Source of the DNA: Dimorphilus gyrociliatus
Taxonomy: Eukaryota; Annelida; Polychaeta; Dinophilidae
Direction: 5' to 3'
NCBI GenBank assembly: GCA_904063045.1
Contig: CAJFCJ010000006.1
Location: forward strand, 3,984,408-4,048,407
DNA: 64,000 nucleotides
This document shows, piece by piece, positions 1-12,137 of the stretch (positions are counted from its first letter, which is position 1; the number at the start of each line of letters is the position of its first letter). The notes under the pieces are model-generated. The model ran no database searches. It was not told where the DNA came from and saw nothing but the letters and a program-made list of their open reading frames with translations. Made by a program: the position numbers and the translations under genes.

Positions 1-62
1 CGTTGTTATTGGCATTTATTGCTGGAAAATGTGTTCGATAAATGTCTTTGTCAAAATATTAA

Positions 63-1094
63 TCATCTTCGACTGTATACAACAGTTTGCATTTCATGCG
101 TATTAGTTGGCTTGGATTGAGTTAGAGGATGGAATTCGTCACGTCTTTTACAATTCTTACCAAATTTAACGTTAAAAAACCCATATAAAAATGGGTTTAT
201 TGCGCTATTAAGTAAAGCCATAGTCTCCGCAAACGTTTGGACAGATTGTCCCACTTTACCTCCATTCCAAATTCGTAAATGATGTACAACAAAGTATGGT
301 GTCCAGCAAGCGATAAAGGAAAATATAATGCAAATAGTCATCTTGATTGTTTTTACTTTAGCCCTTGTAATAGCCGCAACATGAGATGAGTTTTTCTTAA
401 ATAAATTTGAACGCCCTTGATGCCATACGATTCTAACAACACTTGCGTAACAGAACGTAATGAAGAAAGCAGGTAAAATGAGAATATAACTCGTTAGAAA
501 AGTGAAATATACTAAACGCTGCCAATGCGCTGTGTAGCCCTCGCTTTTGCATTCATAAAAAGTTATGTTGTTATCGGGATTAATTTTCTTCACTCTTACA
601 AAAATGAAAAGCTGAGGAGCAGCAAATATGAATGCTAAAATCCAAGAGCATATAATCATTATTTTAGCGCGCTGTGTCGTATTACTCGGACTTAATGGAT
701 GACAAATAGCCATATAACGGTCAAAACTCATACTGACAAGAATAAAAGTTGTAGAAGCAAGCGTTACTATTTGCAGATAAACGGAAATCCTACAGGCGAC
801 GTCGCTGAATATCCAAGTGCGGTTGAATACAACAAATAATATTTCAACAGGCATAGTAACAAAGCAAACAGTCAAATCTCCGATAGCCAAGTTTAGAATG
901 AATATATTAACTCGATAATTCAGCACTTTTCTCTTTATGCATGTTAGGACTGTTATTATACTAACATTTCCGAAGAATGATAAAGCCAATATTATTGAAA
1001 TTGTAGTAATGCTCTGGATAGTTGCTGAATCCCAATTTTTCGGATATCCAAGTGCCGTTATATTTGTTGAATTATTTTCCGTAATATTCATCAT
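63..1094 (-). CDS. Class A (rhodopsin-like) peptide GPCR, intronless
   Basis: A complete 343-residue seven-transmembrane receptor in one uninterrupted exon. The short N-terminus has several N-glycosylation sequons (NITENNST). Class A signatures are intact: DRY at the end of TM3 (SFDRYMAICHPL), CWTP in TM6 and NPFLY in TM7. The run AKVKTIKMTICIIFSFIACW before and in TM6 resembles the neuropeptide-S / CCAP / vasopressin / GnRH receptor group, as does the TM5 end FCYASVVRIVW. The ligand is therefore probably a peptide signalling through G proteins at the plasma membrane, but the subfamily cannot be fixed by eye. The cytoplasmic tail is short and basic and lacks an obvious palmitoylation cluster. 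The absence of introns is unusual among its neighbours. Its 3' UTR lies beyond the left edge. Confidence 0.85.
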   Translation of the reverse strand: MMNITENNSTNITALGYPKNWDSATIQSITTISIILALSFFGNVSIITVLTCIKRKVLNYRVNIFILNLAIGDLTVCFVTMPVEILFVVFNRTWIFSDVACRISVYLQIVTLASTTFILVSMSFDRYMAICHPLSPSNTTQRAKIMIICSWILAFIFAAPQLFIFVRVKKINPDNNITFYECKSEGYTAHWQRLVYFTFLTSYILILPAFFITFCYASVVRIVWHQGRSNLFKKNSSHVAAITRAKVKTIKMTICIIFSFIACWTPYFVVHHLRIWNGGKVGQSVQTFAETMALLNSAINPFLYGFFNVKFGKNCKRRDEFHPLTQSKPTNTHEMQTVVYSRR

Positions 1095-2483
1095 CTATTT
1101 ATAGTTAAAACAAGTAGACTGAAAACACCTTGATACATGTAAATTAAATTATAGCAACGGCTTTAGTCTTCATCTTTTTTTATATATAAAGATGAAAAAC
1201 TGAAATAACATTTGGCTTTATATATTTTCTTTCTCTATGTCTACACCACTGAAGTTATTCTTGATCTAATATCCGATAAATCTCTTATTTTGAACATATG
1301 CAGACACAAACTCACCTTTTTGTGCGCTCTTTCCCTCCTTCGACAACGTAATAAGTGGAGACGCTCTTCGCTAGGTGTCTCTGCCTTGCCTAGGTTGTCA
1401 TTTGCAAAACAATTGGGTATTATTAAAATTAAACGACAACTCTACGATTCTATGACTGTATTTTTTCGAGTAAAGAAAAAATCAATTGGTAGAATCTATA
1501 AAATAGCAAATGACACTGGATTTGAGGAAAGTTGATTGGACGTTACACTATCTAATGAAACACGAAATATATTTCGGATTCAGGTCATACTATTCATTGC
1601 AACATCAACACTTTAAAGTACACCAGAATTACTTCCTCAAACTAGCCGGTTGTTCTTGCCTATGTGGATCGCAGGCGGAATCCAAATCGTAATATGAATA
1701 AAGGCCGTGTGGCTCTCTCTTCGGTTGATAGGATGAAGTTTGCTTAGCTGATTCGGTTTTAGCTGTTTTGAATTAATGAGGAATCCTTATTATTTTAATA
1801 ACAAGTAGCTTTCTTTAAAAAAATGCGATAATCTGATATCTAGCGTAATTGCCATTTTCCACCGCAACAATTTATCATTTAAATAGACAAAGAGCTAGCA
1901 TTGTAATCAATAAAATATTTATATGCTATTTTCATAATTATTCTTCATAAAAAACACAAACTTTTCTGGGCTGCATTTGCAGTTTTCACAGATTGGGCTG
2001 GCTCTCCCGCTGCAGACTTCGAAGAGGCAGTAGATGAAAGGCGTATGGTGAACTACGGAAATTTTATTATTGAAATCTTCTTTTAGAGTTTATTACTGAA
2101 AGAGTATACATACTAATCGGATGATTGGGGCTAATTTCAAGCTCATGTTTTAAATAATATTCTAGAGGACAGTCGTAACCTTGACCCTTAAAAATTAAAA
2201 TAGCCTGGTTTCTTGTTCAAAAAATAAAATTTAACGAAAATCGCTCAAAAGTTGATAAAATTATTTCTATTATTATTAATTTAGATTGTATTAATATGAA
2301 AAAAAAATAAAACAATTTTTTAACAAATTCTTTTTTTTTAGTTCTTTTTAGATTTTTTTTTATATAAATAAATTAATACGGAATGACTTTTATTTCATTC
2401 ATTTCATTCTCTCAGTACTATTATCTGCATGCAAAGAAAGTGAAGTAAAACAACGTAAAGGGAGAATGAAGTTGTACCAACAA
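1095..2483. other. Intergenic stretch between GPCR and rabaptin
   Basis: It holds the upstream region of the GPCR and the 3' flank of the rabaptin gene. Two short open frames on the + strand (about 1212-1535 and 1510-1692) have no recognisable domain, composition bias or splice partners and are not called. A foldable hairpin lies at 1342-1399. The reverse-strand AATAAA at 2389-2394 is a good poly(A) signal for rabaptin. A slightly GC-richer patch near 1965-2045 was not identified. Confidence 0.5.
2389..2394 (-). terminator. Poly(A) signal AATAAA for rabaptin gene
   Basis: AATAAA reads on the minus strand about 90 bases after the rabaptin stop codon, in the expected place for the cleavage signal. 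Confidence 0.55.
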
Positions 2484-4995
2484 TCAAGTAGATTGTTCAG
2501 GTAAATCTTGACTAAAATATGGTTTTGCTTCAGGCACAAGCATAGTATGACACACTTGACACACTTTGGCAGGTCGTCTTTGAGGTCCACTAAGCACCGT
2601 GTTAGAAACACAGTCAGCACAAAATATTCTACCACAATGCCTACAGTGATGCTTTCTTCTAGTGACTGTAAATGTAGTTTTACATTTATTACATTCGTCT
2701 ATGTCTTCTTCGTTTTGCCAACGAACTTCCGTTTGCTTTGCCCTTTCACGTTCGAGTTCAATCTGTAAAGATTGGGATAACTTGACGAAGTCTCTTTGGA
2801 CGCACTCACTGTTGTTTAAATCTTCTTGTAAACTTGACACTTTTATTCTCAACGTAGAGACATCGTCCATTACTTGCTTCTTAGAGTCTGTTTCTTCTTT
2901 TAATTTTTTTCTTACTTGCATCAATTCGGTATTAAGAGCATCTTCTACGCGAGATCTCTCAAGTTGTTCCGAGTGAATTTGATCTTTTATAAATAAAATT
3001 TTGGAATTTAACTGTTCCTCTATATGTTCTTTTGCCACTTTAGCTTTTATGAGCTCTTCACGAGTTTGAAGCAAATAAAATTGTATTTCATTTGGATCAG
3101 TGGGCAGTGATATCTCTGCTTCTGCTAGCTGAGCAGAATGAGCACCGTATTTTCCAAGCAATGACTCATTTTCTGCTTGAAATTTACGCAGCTCTATTTC
3201 GGCTTGTTCTCGTTCATCTTTAACTTTATTTAACTCTAGATAAAGTCTATTTTTCATTTCATTGAAATGATGACGCAGACTTTTATACGCATCCGAAGTT
3301 TTTTTAAAGTCTCCTCTTAAAGCACATATTCTTTCATCAAATTCCATCGATTTAACTTTTAAATTATCTTCTAGTTCATCAGCATAGGATCTTAATCTTG
3401 CACTGGCTTGTCTTTCCGAGTCTAAATATCTTTCTAAAGTTTTCACGTGAGAATTAGCCTTCATTTCAGCTTCTTTCACTTCCTCTAATTTCTGACTAAT
3501 TGTACCACACTTTGCGCATTTCTCAGCACTATCTTTAATATTCTTACTTGTGTCCAGAGTGGCTAAATAAATCAAAATGATAAGGAAAAATGATTAACGA
3601 AAAATTGATAATTACATTCCGAAGTGGATAGATCAAGATTACTCAGATTCAAGAAACTACTATTTCCTTCGCTTTCCAATTTTGCTCTGGCCTCACGTAT
3701 TTCATTTAATCGATTTTTCGTTGATTCCCTACCTTTATCCTCTTTTTGCGATTCTAAAAGATTAAAATTATTACGCATAAGTAAATGCAAGTAATGCATA
3801 TAACCTTCTATTTTTATCTGCTGCTCTTCTGATATAAACTGCATAATTCTTTGAATATCTGTGGAAGAAACCTGCTGTGCTAATTGCCATTCTTCCAAAC
3901 TTAAATCATGTAATTTTTGCATATGATTTAACTCCCTGGAAATATCATGAAGGTTATTCTTAAGGCTATCGACATCTTCCCCAGAGGTATCCTTATCGAT
4001 CATGCTATCATTCAGTTTCATTCCTTCGTTCGTTTTCGAACCATCAATTATCTATAATTATAACAGGTTCAATTAAAAAATGATATTTAAATAACAACAC
4101 TAAAAGAATTTCTCAGTGCTTCATTTGCTTTACTCTTGGACAAAGTCAATAATGCACTGAGACATTAATTATTTCCGTAAAAAACAAAATGACACTGTTA
4201 TAGTGTGTCTAGTTTTTTGCTCATTTTATTTTTACACTTGCTTTATGTACGAAAGTACAAAGTTTTTATTTAAAAAAAATTTCCCATCCAACTTAAAGAG
4301 ACTATTTTAAAAATTTTGGCTTAGAATCAAAGTAAATAGAATGAAAGGACTTAGGGAAAGAATCTCTGGGAAAAAAGCATGCAAAATAGACAAAAAAGAA
4401 CACTAGGTACTTCGGTAATGTATGTCTTCAGAAAAATAATTCGATTAGACAAAATTTGCTTCCATAGAACCTATTCCCTCTTTCATAAATTTTCTAATAT
4501 TTCTTTTATATAAGTAATGGTCAGTGTCGACTTACATATAAGCATTAATATTTCTTTTTTAGAATAGATGTTATAAATAGCAAAGAAAGAAATGATATAA
4601 TAGTAAGTTTTGTATCTCATTTCAGCAAAAAAATACATGCCATTATCCTATAAGGAAGAAAGATGATTATACCTCTCCTTCTTTTAGTCGACATAATTCC
4701 TTATCCCGTTCACTTAATTGTTTTTTTAATGACTCGATTTCTTCTTCAAATGGTAAAACAATTGAACGTAAGATTTCTGCATTTTCTTGAGCCTATACGT
4801 AAAGCAATTATCTTAATAGTATATTTCTCAGAATTATTCTATTTCTTGTAAAAGCATACTTTTTTCATACTATCTTCCAGATTTTCTGGTTCACTACTAG
4901 AACTACCCAATGATATTTTCTTTTGAAAGGTTTTGGCGACTGATGACAATAAGCCATCCCTATCAGAGGTTAATACATACATATACTGTATATAA

Positions 4996-5035
<40 letters not shown>

Positions 5036-5832
5036 ATAGATTTAGATATAAAGATATTCGTCAATTTAATAAAAGTAATCACATTATAGTTATTAAGTGA
5101 AAGTAAAAAGCAGAACTCACCGATTTTCCACTTTAGATTTTAATGATATATTTTCGTTTTCTAAATCATCTATTCTTTTACGAAGCTCTATAATGTCATT
5201 GTCTTCTTCCGATCTTTGAAATTGTTCTAATGTGTCATTCATAAGAATTTGAATTGAGGCAACTTCTTCCTTGTGTCTTCGAGTCATGTCTTCTAAATCA
5301 GAGTTTCTAGCTGTTTCTGCTAAAGAAGCAGCAGTTTTTACATCCTCGATCTCTTGCTCTAGTTTTGAAATAATTTTTTCGTATTCTTGACTCTTCTTCA
5401 ACAGATCTTCATTAATCAACGATTGCTTATTTAACTCAGCTAGTGAAAAAAATCTTTTGAAACTCAATATAAAGAATATTGAATACTTACCTTCAGTGTT
5501 TTTAAATAGATCCATGAATTGGGCTCTTTTAAGACCAAAATTGTCCTCATTTAAAGCGTTTTGCTCCAAAAGCTCTTGTTCTCTGCGTTTGTAGTGAGCC
5601 AACTGGCTTTCAACACTTAAATCAGCAATCGCCGTACTTTCGATTTCGGCTTTAGAGGCTACATAGAAACAAAATTCGTGACGATTGATGAAATAATCAC
5701 ACAAAAAATGATATTTAAGATTTAATCGATTTAGAATTGAAAGAAATGTAGCAATCTGGATTACTTACAGGGATCAGCTTCTTCAGCTGCTGTCAAAGGA
5801 CCAAACTCTTCAGTCCCCACGTTATCACTCAT
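2484..5832 (-). CDS. RABEP1: Rabaptin-5 homologue (Rab GTPase-binding effector) with C-terminal FYVE finger
   Basis: Endosomal coiled-coil effector expected to bind Rab5-GTP and support early endosome fusion. The start is ATG at 5830-5832 (MSDNVGTEEFG). Exon 1 is 5769-5832 and ends at GTAAGT; exons 5491-5658 and 5121-5439 follow in phase. Small exons near 4864-4968 and 4675-4795 carry DRDGLLSSVAKTF and LRSIVLPFEEEIESLKKQL, the latter like the rabaptin N-terminal coiled coil. The two last large exons are about 3615-4050 and 2484-3565. Near the end SECVQRDFVKLSQSLQIELE is almost identical to the Rab5-binding region of vertebrate rabaptin-5. After it come WQNEEDIDECNKC, RKHHCRHCGR and KVCQVC, the full FYVE set (WxxD, basic RHHCR-like patch, eight Cys/His ligands) for PI3P. 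Human RABEP1 lacks this finger. An intron of about 600 bp and a TA microsatellite interrupt the middle. Confidence 0.9.
4996..5033. repeat. (TA)n microsatellite in a rabaptin intron
   Basis: About 18 TA units in a row, intronic. Length is likely polymorphic. Confidence 0.9.
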
Positions 5833-6192
5833 TTTAATTGTCAATAACAGATGAACTACTGCGAGAATTTTAGAATATTAATTTAAATTCATGCTGACAC
5901 TTATCACAATCGTTTCCGGACCGGATGTAGAACCACGATTGTTATTTCTACCTTAGCTCGGAAAAAAGTATTCTGGGTCATCTTGAGAAAACATATTTTA
6001 ATACTGAACACTATACCCGTCTATAAGTCTACGTATTTTCGTATTAAATAAAAACAAAATGAAATTTAATAAACAGAATTCTATAATTAATTAATATTTT
6101 TTCAATTTTATTGTATTACTTTGAAATTTACAACTTTACGACAAAATTAGGTGCGCAAGCGCATTCATTGCCTCGAAATTCCAAAACTCAAA
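5833..6192. promoter_or_regulatory. Shared head-to-head promoter region of rabaptin and IFT122
   Basis: About 360 bases separate the two start codons, which point away from each other. It includes CGTTTCCGGACCGGATGT at 5911-5928, which contains ETS-type CCGGA cores in both orientations. No convincing RFX X-box was found, although IFT genes are often RFX targets. No clear TATA element was assigned. Confidence 0.5.
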
Positions 6193-9100
6193 ATGCGAAC
6201 AGTACCGGTTTGGGTTGATAAAATTCGAGATAGAGACAATGTTGAGCAATGGTATGTTACAACCTAATGTAAAAGTTATATAAACTTATGATTAATAAGT
6301 TGTCTTATGAAACTTGTTACTAAGGACTCTTGATGACAACAAAAAATTACCTTTTCATATTTAGGATGCTATATATTCGAAAGAGCAATTGAAAATTCTT
6401 TATATTTTATCAATTGGTATTAAAGTTATAAGAAAATAACTATTATAAATTATTTTGTATAATAAAAAAAATATACTTAAAGAAGAATGCTAAAGTTAAA
6501 TAATTTTAATTGATTTCTTCTGGAATGTTTTCTAAATTTCCAAGTACACTTTTTTAAATTACCTTCAATCTCATTCCTTTTTAAAATGTAACAAACTTAT
6601 TAAACAGCAACACTTTTAAGCATCATTTATTTAATTAATTTAGTAGCGCTTTCAACGCAAATGTATTATAAGCAATTTTATTCTCTTGTTGAATTGGAAT
6701 GTTTACCAATAAACAGAAAAATACGATACCTCAAAAAAAACTCTTTCTTAAGTCTCTTTTTATTCCTTTAGCATCTGGGACATGGTTTTTAAACCTGATG
6801 GCTCTGAACTCATTATAGCAGCTAGTCAAAGAGTCTTAGTTTATAATTCGGTTGATGTGAATAACTTGAGTCTCATTCAAGCTTTGAAAGGTCATAAAGA
6901 TACAGTTTATTGTGTAAGCTATGCAAAAGATGGTAAAAGATTTGCCTCAGGTTCGGCAGATAAAAGTGTGATTATTTGGACAGATAAATTAGAAGGAATT
7001 TTAAAATATGTGTAAGTTGAAATATATTTTTTAATACAATACTTTTATTAAACGAAAGACAACCTTTTTAAAGCCATAACGATGCTATACAATGTTTATC
7101 TTACAATCCTATAACTCATCAACTACTCTCCTGTGCCTGTACCGATTTTGGTATGTATTTATTATTTATTTATGCCAACTTTATGGATACTATAGTTTTC
7201 CTTCCGATCTAACAAACAATAGGCCTGTGGTCTCCTGAACAAAAGAGTGTGTCAAAAGTTAAAGTAAATGGTAGAATATGCAGTTGTTCTTGGACAAACG
7301 ACGGTCAATATATGGCTTTAGGCATGTATACAGGATATATAAGTATTAGAAACAAGGTAATAATAATTGAAAAAAAGAAATCATTATCTTATTTCTTACT
7401 ATTTGTTTAAAGGCTGGCGAAGAAAAAGTAAAAATTGATAGACCTGGTGGATCATCGTCCGCTATTTGGTCTCTGCAATGGAACCCGAATAAGTATAACC
7501 GTTTATGATTATTCAATATTAATTTCTCATAATGGATCAATGTTATAGGAACGATCCTATGGATATTCTAGCTGTTGTTGATTGGGGTAAAAGATTGGCC
7601 TTTTATCAACTATCAGGAAAACAGGTATGTTATTTTCTTCTGAAGATAATACAATGTATAATAACAAATACAATATTTTTTTCAACAGGTAGGAAAAGAT
7701 AGGCAATTAACCTATGATCCCTGTTCTGTTAGATGGTTTGCAAATGGAGAGTTTGTAATAGTAACAGGGTCAAATAAAGAGGCTTCTCTTCATACAAAGT
7801 CAGTAATTTCTTGCATGTAGTTTATTAATGATGAATAAAAGGAAATACTTCCAGGGACGGAGTAAAGTTAGGAACAATTTGCGAGCAACAAGATTGGGTT
7901 TGGTGCTCAGCTATGAAGCCCGATCCGACCAATAATTATATTGTAGCTAACTTTTTTTTTATCTCTCAAATGCCTACTTTTTTTACAAATCTGACTGTTC
8001 TTTGCCATCAAGGTTGTTGGATGTCAAGATGGAAGTTTAAATTGTAATCAGCTCATCTTTAGTACTGTACATAGCCTTTATAAAGACAGGTTTATTATAA
8101 CTAAAAATAATTCTATGTATAATAGTCTTATTCCCTTCAACGAATAGATATGCCTATCGAGAAAATATGACGGATGTTATTATACAACATTTAATAACAG
8201 AAAAAAAAGGTAAGTTTTTCTTAAACAAGCCCAATAAAAAAACGTTTAAAATAATATTCTCTTTAATTAAATAGTGAGGATTAAGTGCAGAGATTTAGTA
8301 AAGAAGATAGCTGTTTACAGAGGAAGATTGGCTGTAAATATATAAATACATTTAGTTAATAAAGAAAAAGCTAATAATACTTTTATAATTCTTATTAAAG
8401 GTTCAACTGCCTGATAGAATTATTATTTATGAATTAGCAACTGCAGATGTGGATGATATGCAGTACAAATGGACGGATAAAATTATGAAAAAAGTTGAAT
8501 GTAATCTTTTAGTTGTCTGTTCCAAGCACATTATCTTTTGCCAGGTAAAAATGTTCGCAAGGCCCCTAACTTTTATTGACCTAAAATATTAATTTAATTA
8601 GGAGAAGAAACTTCAATGCTTCTCTTTTGCTGGAAACAAAGAAAGGGAATGGACTATGGATTCCATAATAAGATATATTAAAGTCACGGGCGGTCCTATA
8701 GGCAGAGAAGGAATTCTAGTTGGTTTGAAGAGCGGACAAGTAAGCCGAGTATTTTCTTTTGTTGAAAATTTTTTTAAAAAATTACTTTTGCTCTAAATAG
8801 ATTGTTACTATATTCGTCAACAATCCATTTCCTGTGAATATCTTAACTCAAAGTACATCTGTGAGATGTCTAGACATGTCAATGTCTAGAACGAAATTAG
8901 CTGTCGTCGATGAAAATAGCACTTGCTTAGTATACGATGTAAACAGTAAAGAATTACTTTATCAAGAACTAAATGCAAATAGCGTTTCATGGAATACGCA
9001 ATGCGAAGATATGTTATGTTTTGGTGGAAATGGTCTATTAAATATAAAAGCAGCCTTGTTTCCAGTCCATCAGCAAAAATTAGTAGGATTTGTTGTTGGA

Positions 9101-11807
9101 TTTACTGGGTCTCGAATATTTTGCCTTAATGTATATTCAATGTCATGTGTAGAGGTGCCACAATCTGCCTCAATGTACCAGTATCTTGAAAAGAAAAACT
9201 ACCAGTAAGACATCAATTTCCAATCTAATCAATTTCTCATCAGCTTTAATTAATTTTAGGGGAGCTTACACAGTCGCTTGTTTGGGTGTCACTGATGGAG
9301 ATTGGAATACCTTAGCGTTAGAGGCTCTTGAAGGCTTAAACTTAGATATTTCAAAAAGAGCATTCGTTAGAACAAAAAATTTAAAATATCTTGAATTAAT
9401 AAGTAATATAGAAGAAAGAAAAAAGAGAGGTGAAAATGATCCTCAAGTCTTCCTTGGTGATATTTTCGCTTATGAGGGTAAATTTAATGAAGCCGCTAAA
9501 ATGTACAAAAAAGCTGGACAAGAGCAGAAAGCCATGAATATGTATACTGATTTAAGAATGTTCGATCAAGCTAAGGAATTCCTGGGCACAGGTGATCAAG
9601 CAGATAGGAAAAATTTAATCAGCAAGCAGGCCGATTGGGCAAGAAATATTAATGAACCTAAAGCAGCTGCAGAAATGTATATATCGGCTGGAGAATACTC
9701 AAAAGCCATAGACATTATTGGAGATCACGGATGGGCTGATATGTAAGTGAAAATCTAGTAACGATTCAATCGTTGTAAGGAGATTTATATGTTACATACT
9801 TTTAGGTTAATTGATTTGGCTCGAAAACTGGATAAAGCAGACACTGAAAACCTTAATAAATGTGCCTTTTACTTAAAAAGGCATGAACAATATGCATATG
9901 CAGCTGAAACTTATATGAAAATGGGCGATACGAAAGCTTTATTATTGCTTCACGTAGAAGCCAAGCAATGGAGCGAGGTAATATATGAGTGCATTTGAAA
10001 ATTTCTAAATATAATTTGCTATATATAAATATTTATTCCCAGAGTTATTTATTAATTAAAATAAATAATCTTTCATTTAGGCATTTGAGCTGGTTAAAAA
10101 GCATAAAGAGTTTAAGAATGATGTTTACATACCTTACGCCCAGTCGCTAGCAGAAGAAGATAAATTTGAAGAAGCACAACAAGGTTAGATAAACTAAAAA
10201 ACCTGCAATGAAATATGACTACTATTTTAACTTTTATTCAGCTTTTCATGAAGCTGGCTTGGAAGAAGAAGCTGTCAAAGTTTTAGAACAACTTACTAGA
10301 AATGCTGTTACTGAAAATCGATTTAACGATGCAAGTTATTACTATTGGAAATTATCGATGCAGTGCTTCGACATTGCTCAGCGTAACTAATTTGTTACTT
10401 GTATAGATAAATTCTATTAATCACTTTTCTTTAATAATTAGAGGATGAAAATAAAATCTCAATAATGATTAAGAAATTCAAGGATTATCAAAAGAAAGCT
10501 GCAATTTACCACGTTTTTCATTCAATATTCAAATTTGTCGTGAGTGAAGATTCTAACAAGAGACAAAGTAATCTAATAAAATGCCTTATTATATCACTTT
10601 TCTAGGAAGAGCCATTTACTTCTGATACTCCAGAGAATCTCTTTCACATGTCGAGATTTTTGTATCATGAATTACAAACAACTGAAGTCCCGGACGGTGT
10701 CTCTAAAGTGTACGTTTAACAAATAATTGACATAAACAAGTTCGAGTCGAGTTACATATGTCTTCTTTTAAAAAAAATAGGGCAACCCTTTATACACTTG
10801 CAAAACAAAGTAAACAATTGAATGCTTTCAAGTTGGCTAGACATGCATATGAAAAGTTACAGAACTTAAAGATTCCAGCTAGATATCAAGAAATAGTTGA
10901 TATTGGAGCTATAACAATACGTTCTAAAGCCTTTCATGATGCAGAGGTTTGATCATATTATATATACCCTGAAGAAAAAAACCATAAAATTTTTAAAAAC
11001 TCTTTTTAGGATCGCTTACCTATGTGTTATCGTTGTTCAACCACAAATCCTTTACTGAATAATCAAGGAAATATGTGTATTAACTGTCGACAGCCATTTG
11101 TCCATTCTTTCATTTCATTTGGTAATTATATATTGTCAAATGAGATAAAAATAACGTTTCTTGTTTGGTATTAATTATGATTCAGTATAATAATTCAATT
11201 TACTATATGCCAGAGGTATTACCATTGGTTGAATTCTTTCTCGAGGAAGGCATTGATGATGATGAAGCAGTCCAACTGATTGAAAGCGCTCCAAGGAAGA
11301 AAGACAAGCAAACCGCTAGTGAAACAAAAACAGCCAATATGCAGAGTCTACGAATGGATGATTTAAGCGCTTTCGAAGAAGGGGAAGGGAGCAGAGAGAT
11401 AGCAGACCCATTTACAGCTAGTATGATGTCTTTTGAGGTTAGCCTGTTCTAAATAGTACGATTTAAATTGTTAATGGAATTTATTAAACTTTAGCAAGGA
11501 AGCTCGGAGTTTACTCCAGTAGTAGTAGGAAGAGAAGCACTTAAATCACTTCAGAGAACCGAAATTATTGTTATTAAGTGGCCTCCACCGCTGAGAAATC
11601 AATATTTCAAGAATTTCATGCCTGATGTTCAAATTTTGGTTTCTTGTCCAGACTGTAGAAAGGTATTGTAACGTATTGCTTCTATACTTAAAGAACTAAT
11701 ATGTTAATCCTTTCATTTTTCAATAGCTGTTCCACAGCGACGACTATGAACTAAAAGTTCTTCAAGATAACGCTTGTCCATTCTGCAGAAGTGCAGTAGA
11801 AGATTAA
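6193..11807 (+). CDS. IFT122: Intraflagellar transport protein 122 (IFT-A subunit)
   Basis: Core subunit of the IFT-A complex, needed for retrograde transport and entry of membrane cargo into cilia. The start is ATG at 6193 ([11 protein letters not shown]). The first exon ends near 6252, and a 520-bp intron separates it from [15 protein letters not shown]. About 25 small exons follow with introns mostly of 45-70 bp. The N-terminal half is WD40 propellers ([35 protein letters not shown]). The C-terminal half is helical TPR-like repeats ([40 protein letters not shown]). The C-terminus has paired zinc motifs: CYRCSTTNP with CINCRQPF, and CPDCRK with [10 protein letters not shown] before the stop at 11805-11807. 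The total, roughly 1,150-1,200 residues by eye, agrees with full-length IFT122, and nothing looks broken. Confidence 0.93.
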
Positions 11808-12137
11808 AGAAATTACAAAAGTACAAAATTACAAACTATTATAAGGTCTTTCTCAAAATATTTCGTAACTAAATCACCTATCCGTCCTTTAATACACACC
11901 ATTTTGCCAATTATATTAATCATTAAATTTTTAAATGTATCTATTCACGAAGTATTACTAAATAGTTTTTTTCAAAAGTATTTATTTATAAAATAATATA
12001 ACACCAGTTTATTTTTTCTATAGCATCTTAAAAAATAAAATAAGTTATATTAATAAAAAGTTGTATTTAATATCGTTAATTCGTTTTTTAAATTAGAATA
12101 ATAGTAAAACATTATCTAACCAGTTTTGTCTTACGAA
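11808..12137. other. Intergenic gap after IFT122
   Basis: AT-rich. It carries AATAAA on the + strand at 12034-12039, a possible IFT122 poly(A) signal though rather far from the stop, and otherwise must hold the promoter of the next gene. No gene was seen. Confidence 0.4.

Noticed and set aside
1212-1692. Two open frames of 60-107 codons on the + strand
   Set aside because: No domain or signal peptide, frames overlap without splice logic, and composition looks like random AT-rich DNA.
2508-2976. Two open frames on the + strand inside the rabaptin exon
   Set aside because: Antisense shadows of the conserved coiled coil and FYVE coding sequence.
5977-5993. RFX X-box candidate GTCATC-ttga-GAAAAC near IFT122
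   Set aside because: Spacer is four bases instead of one to three and the half sites are weak.
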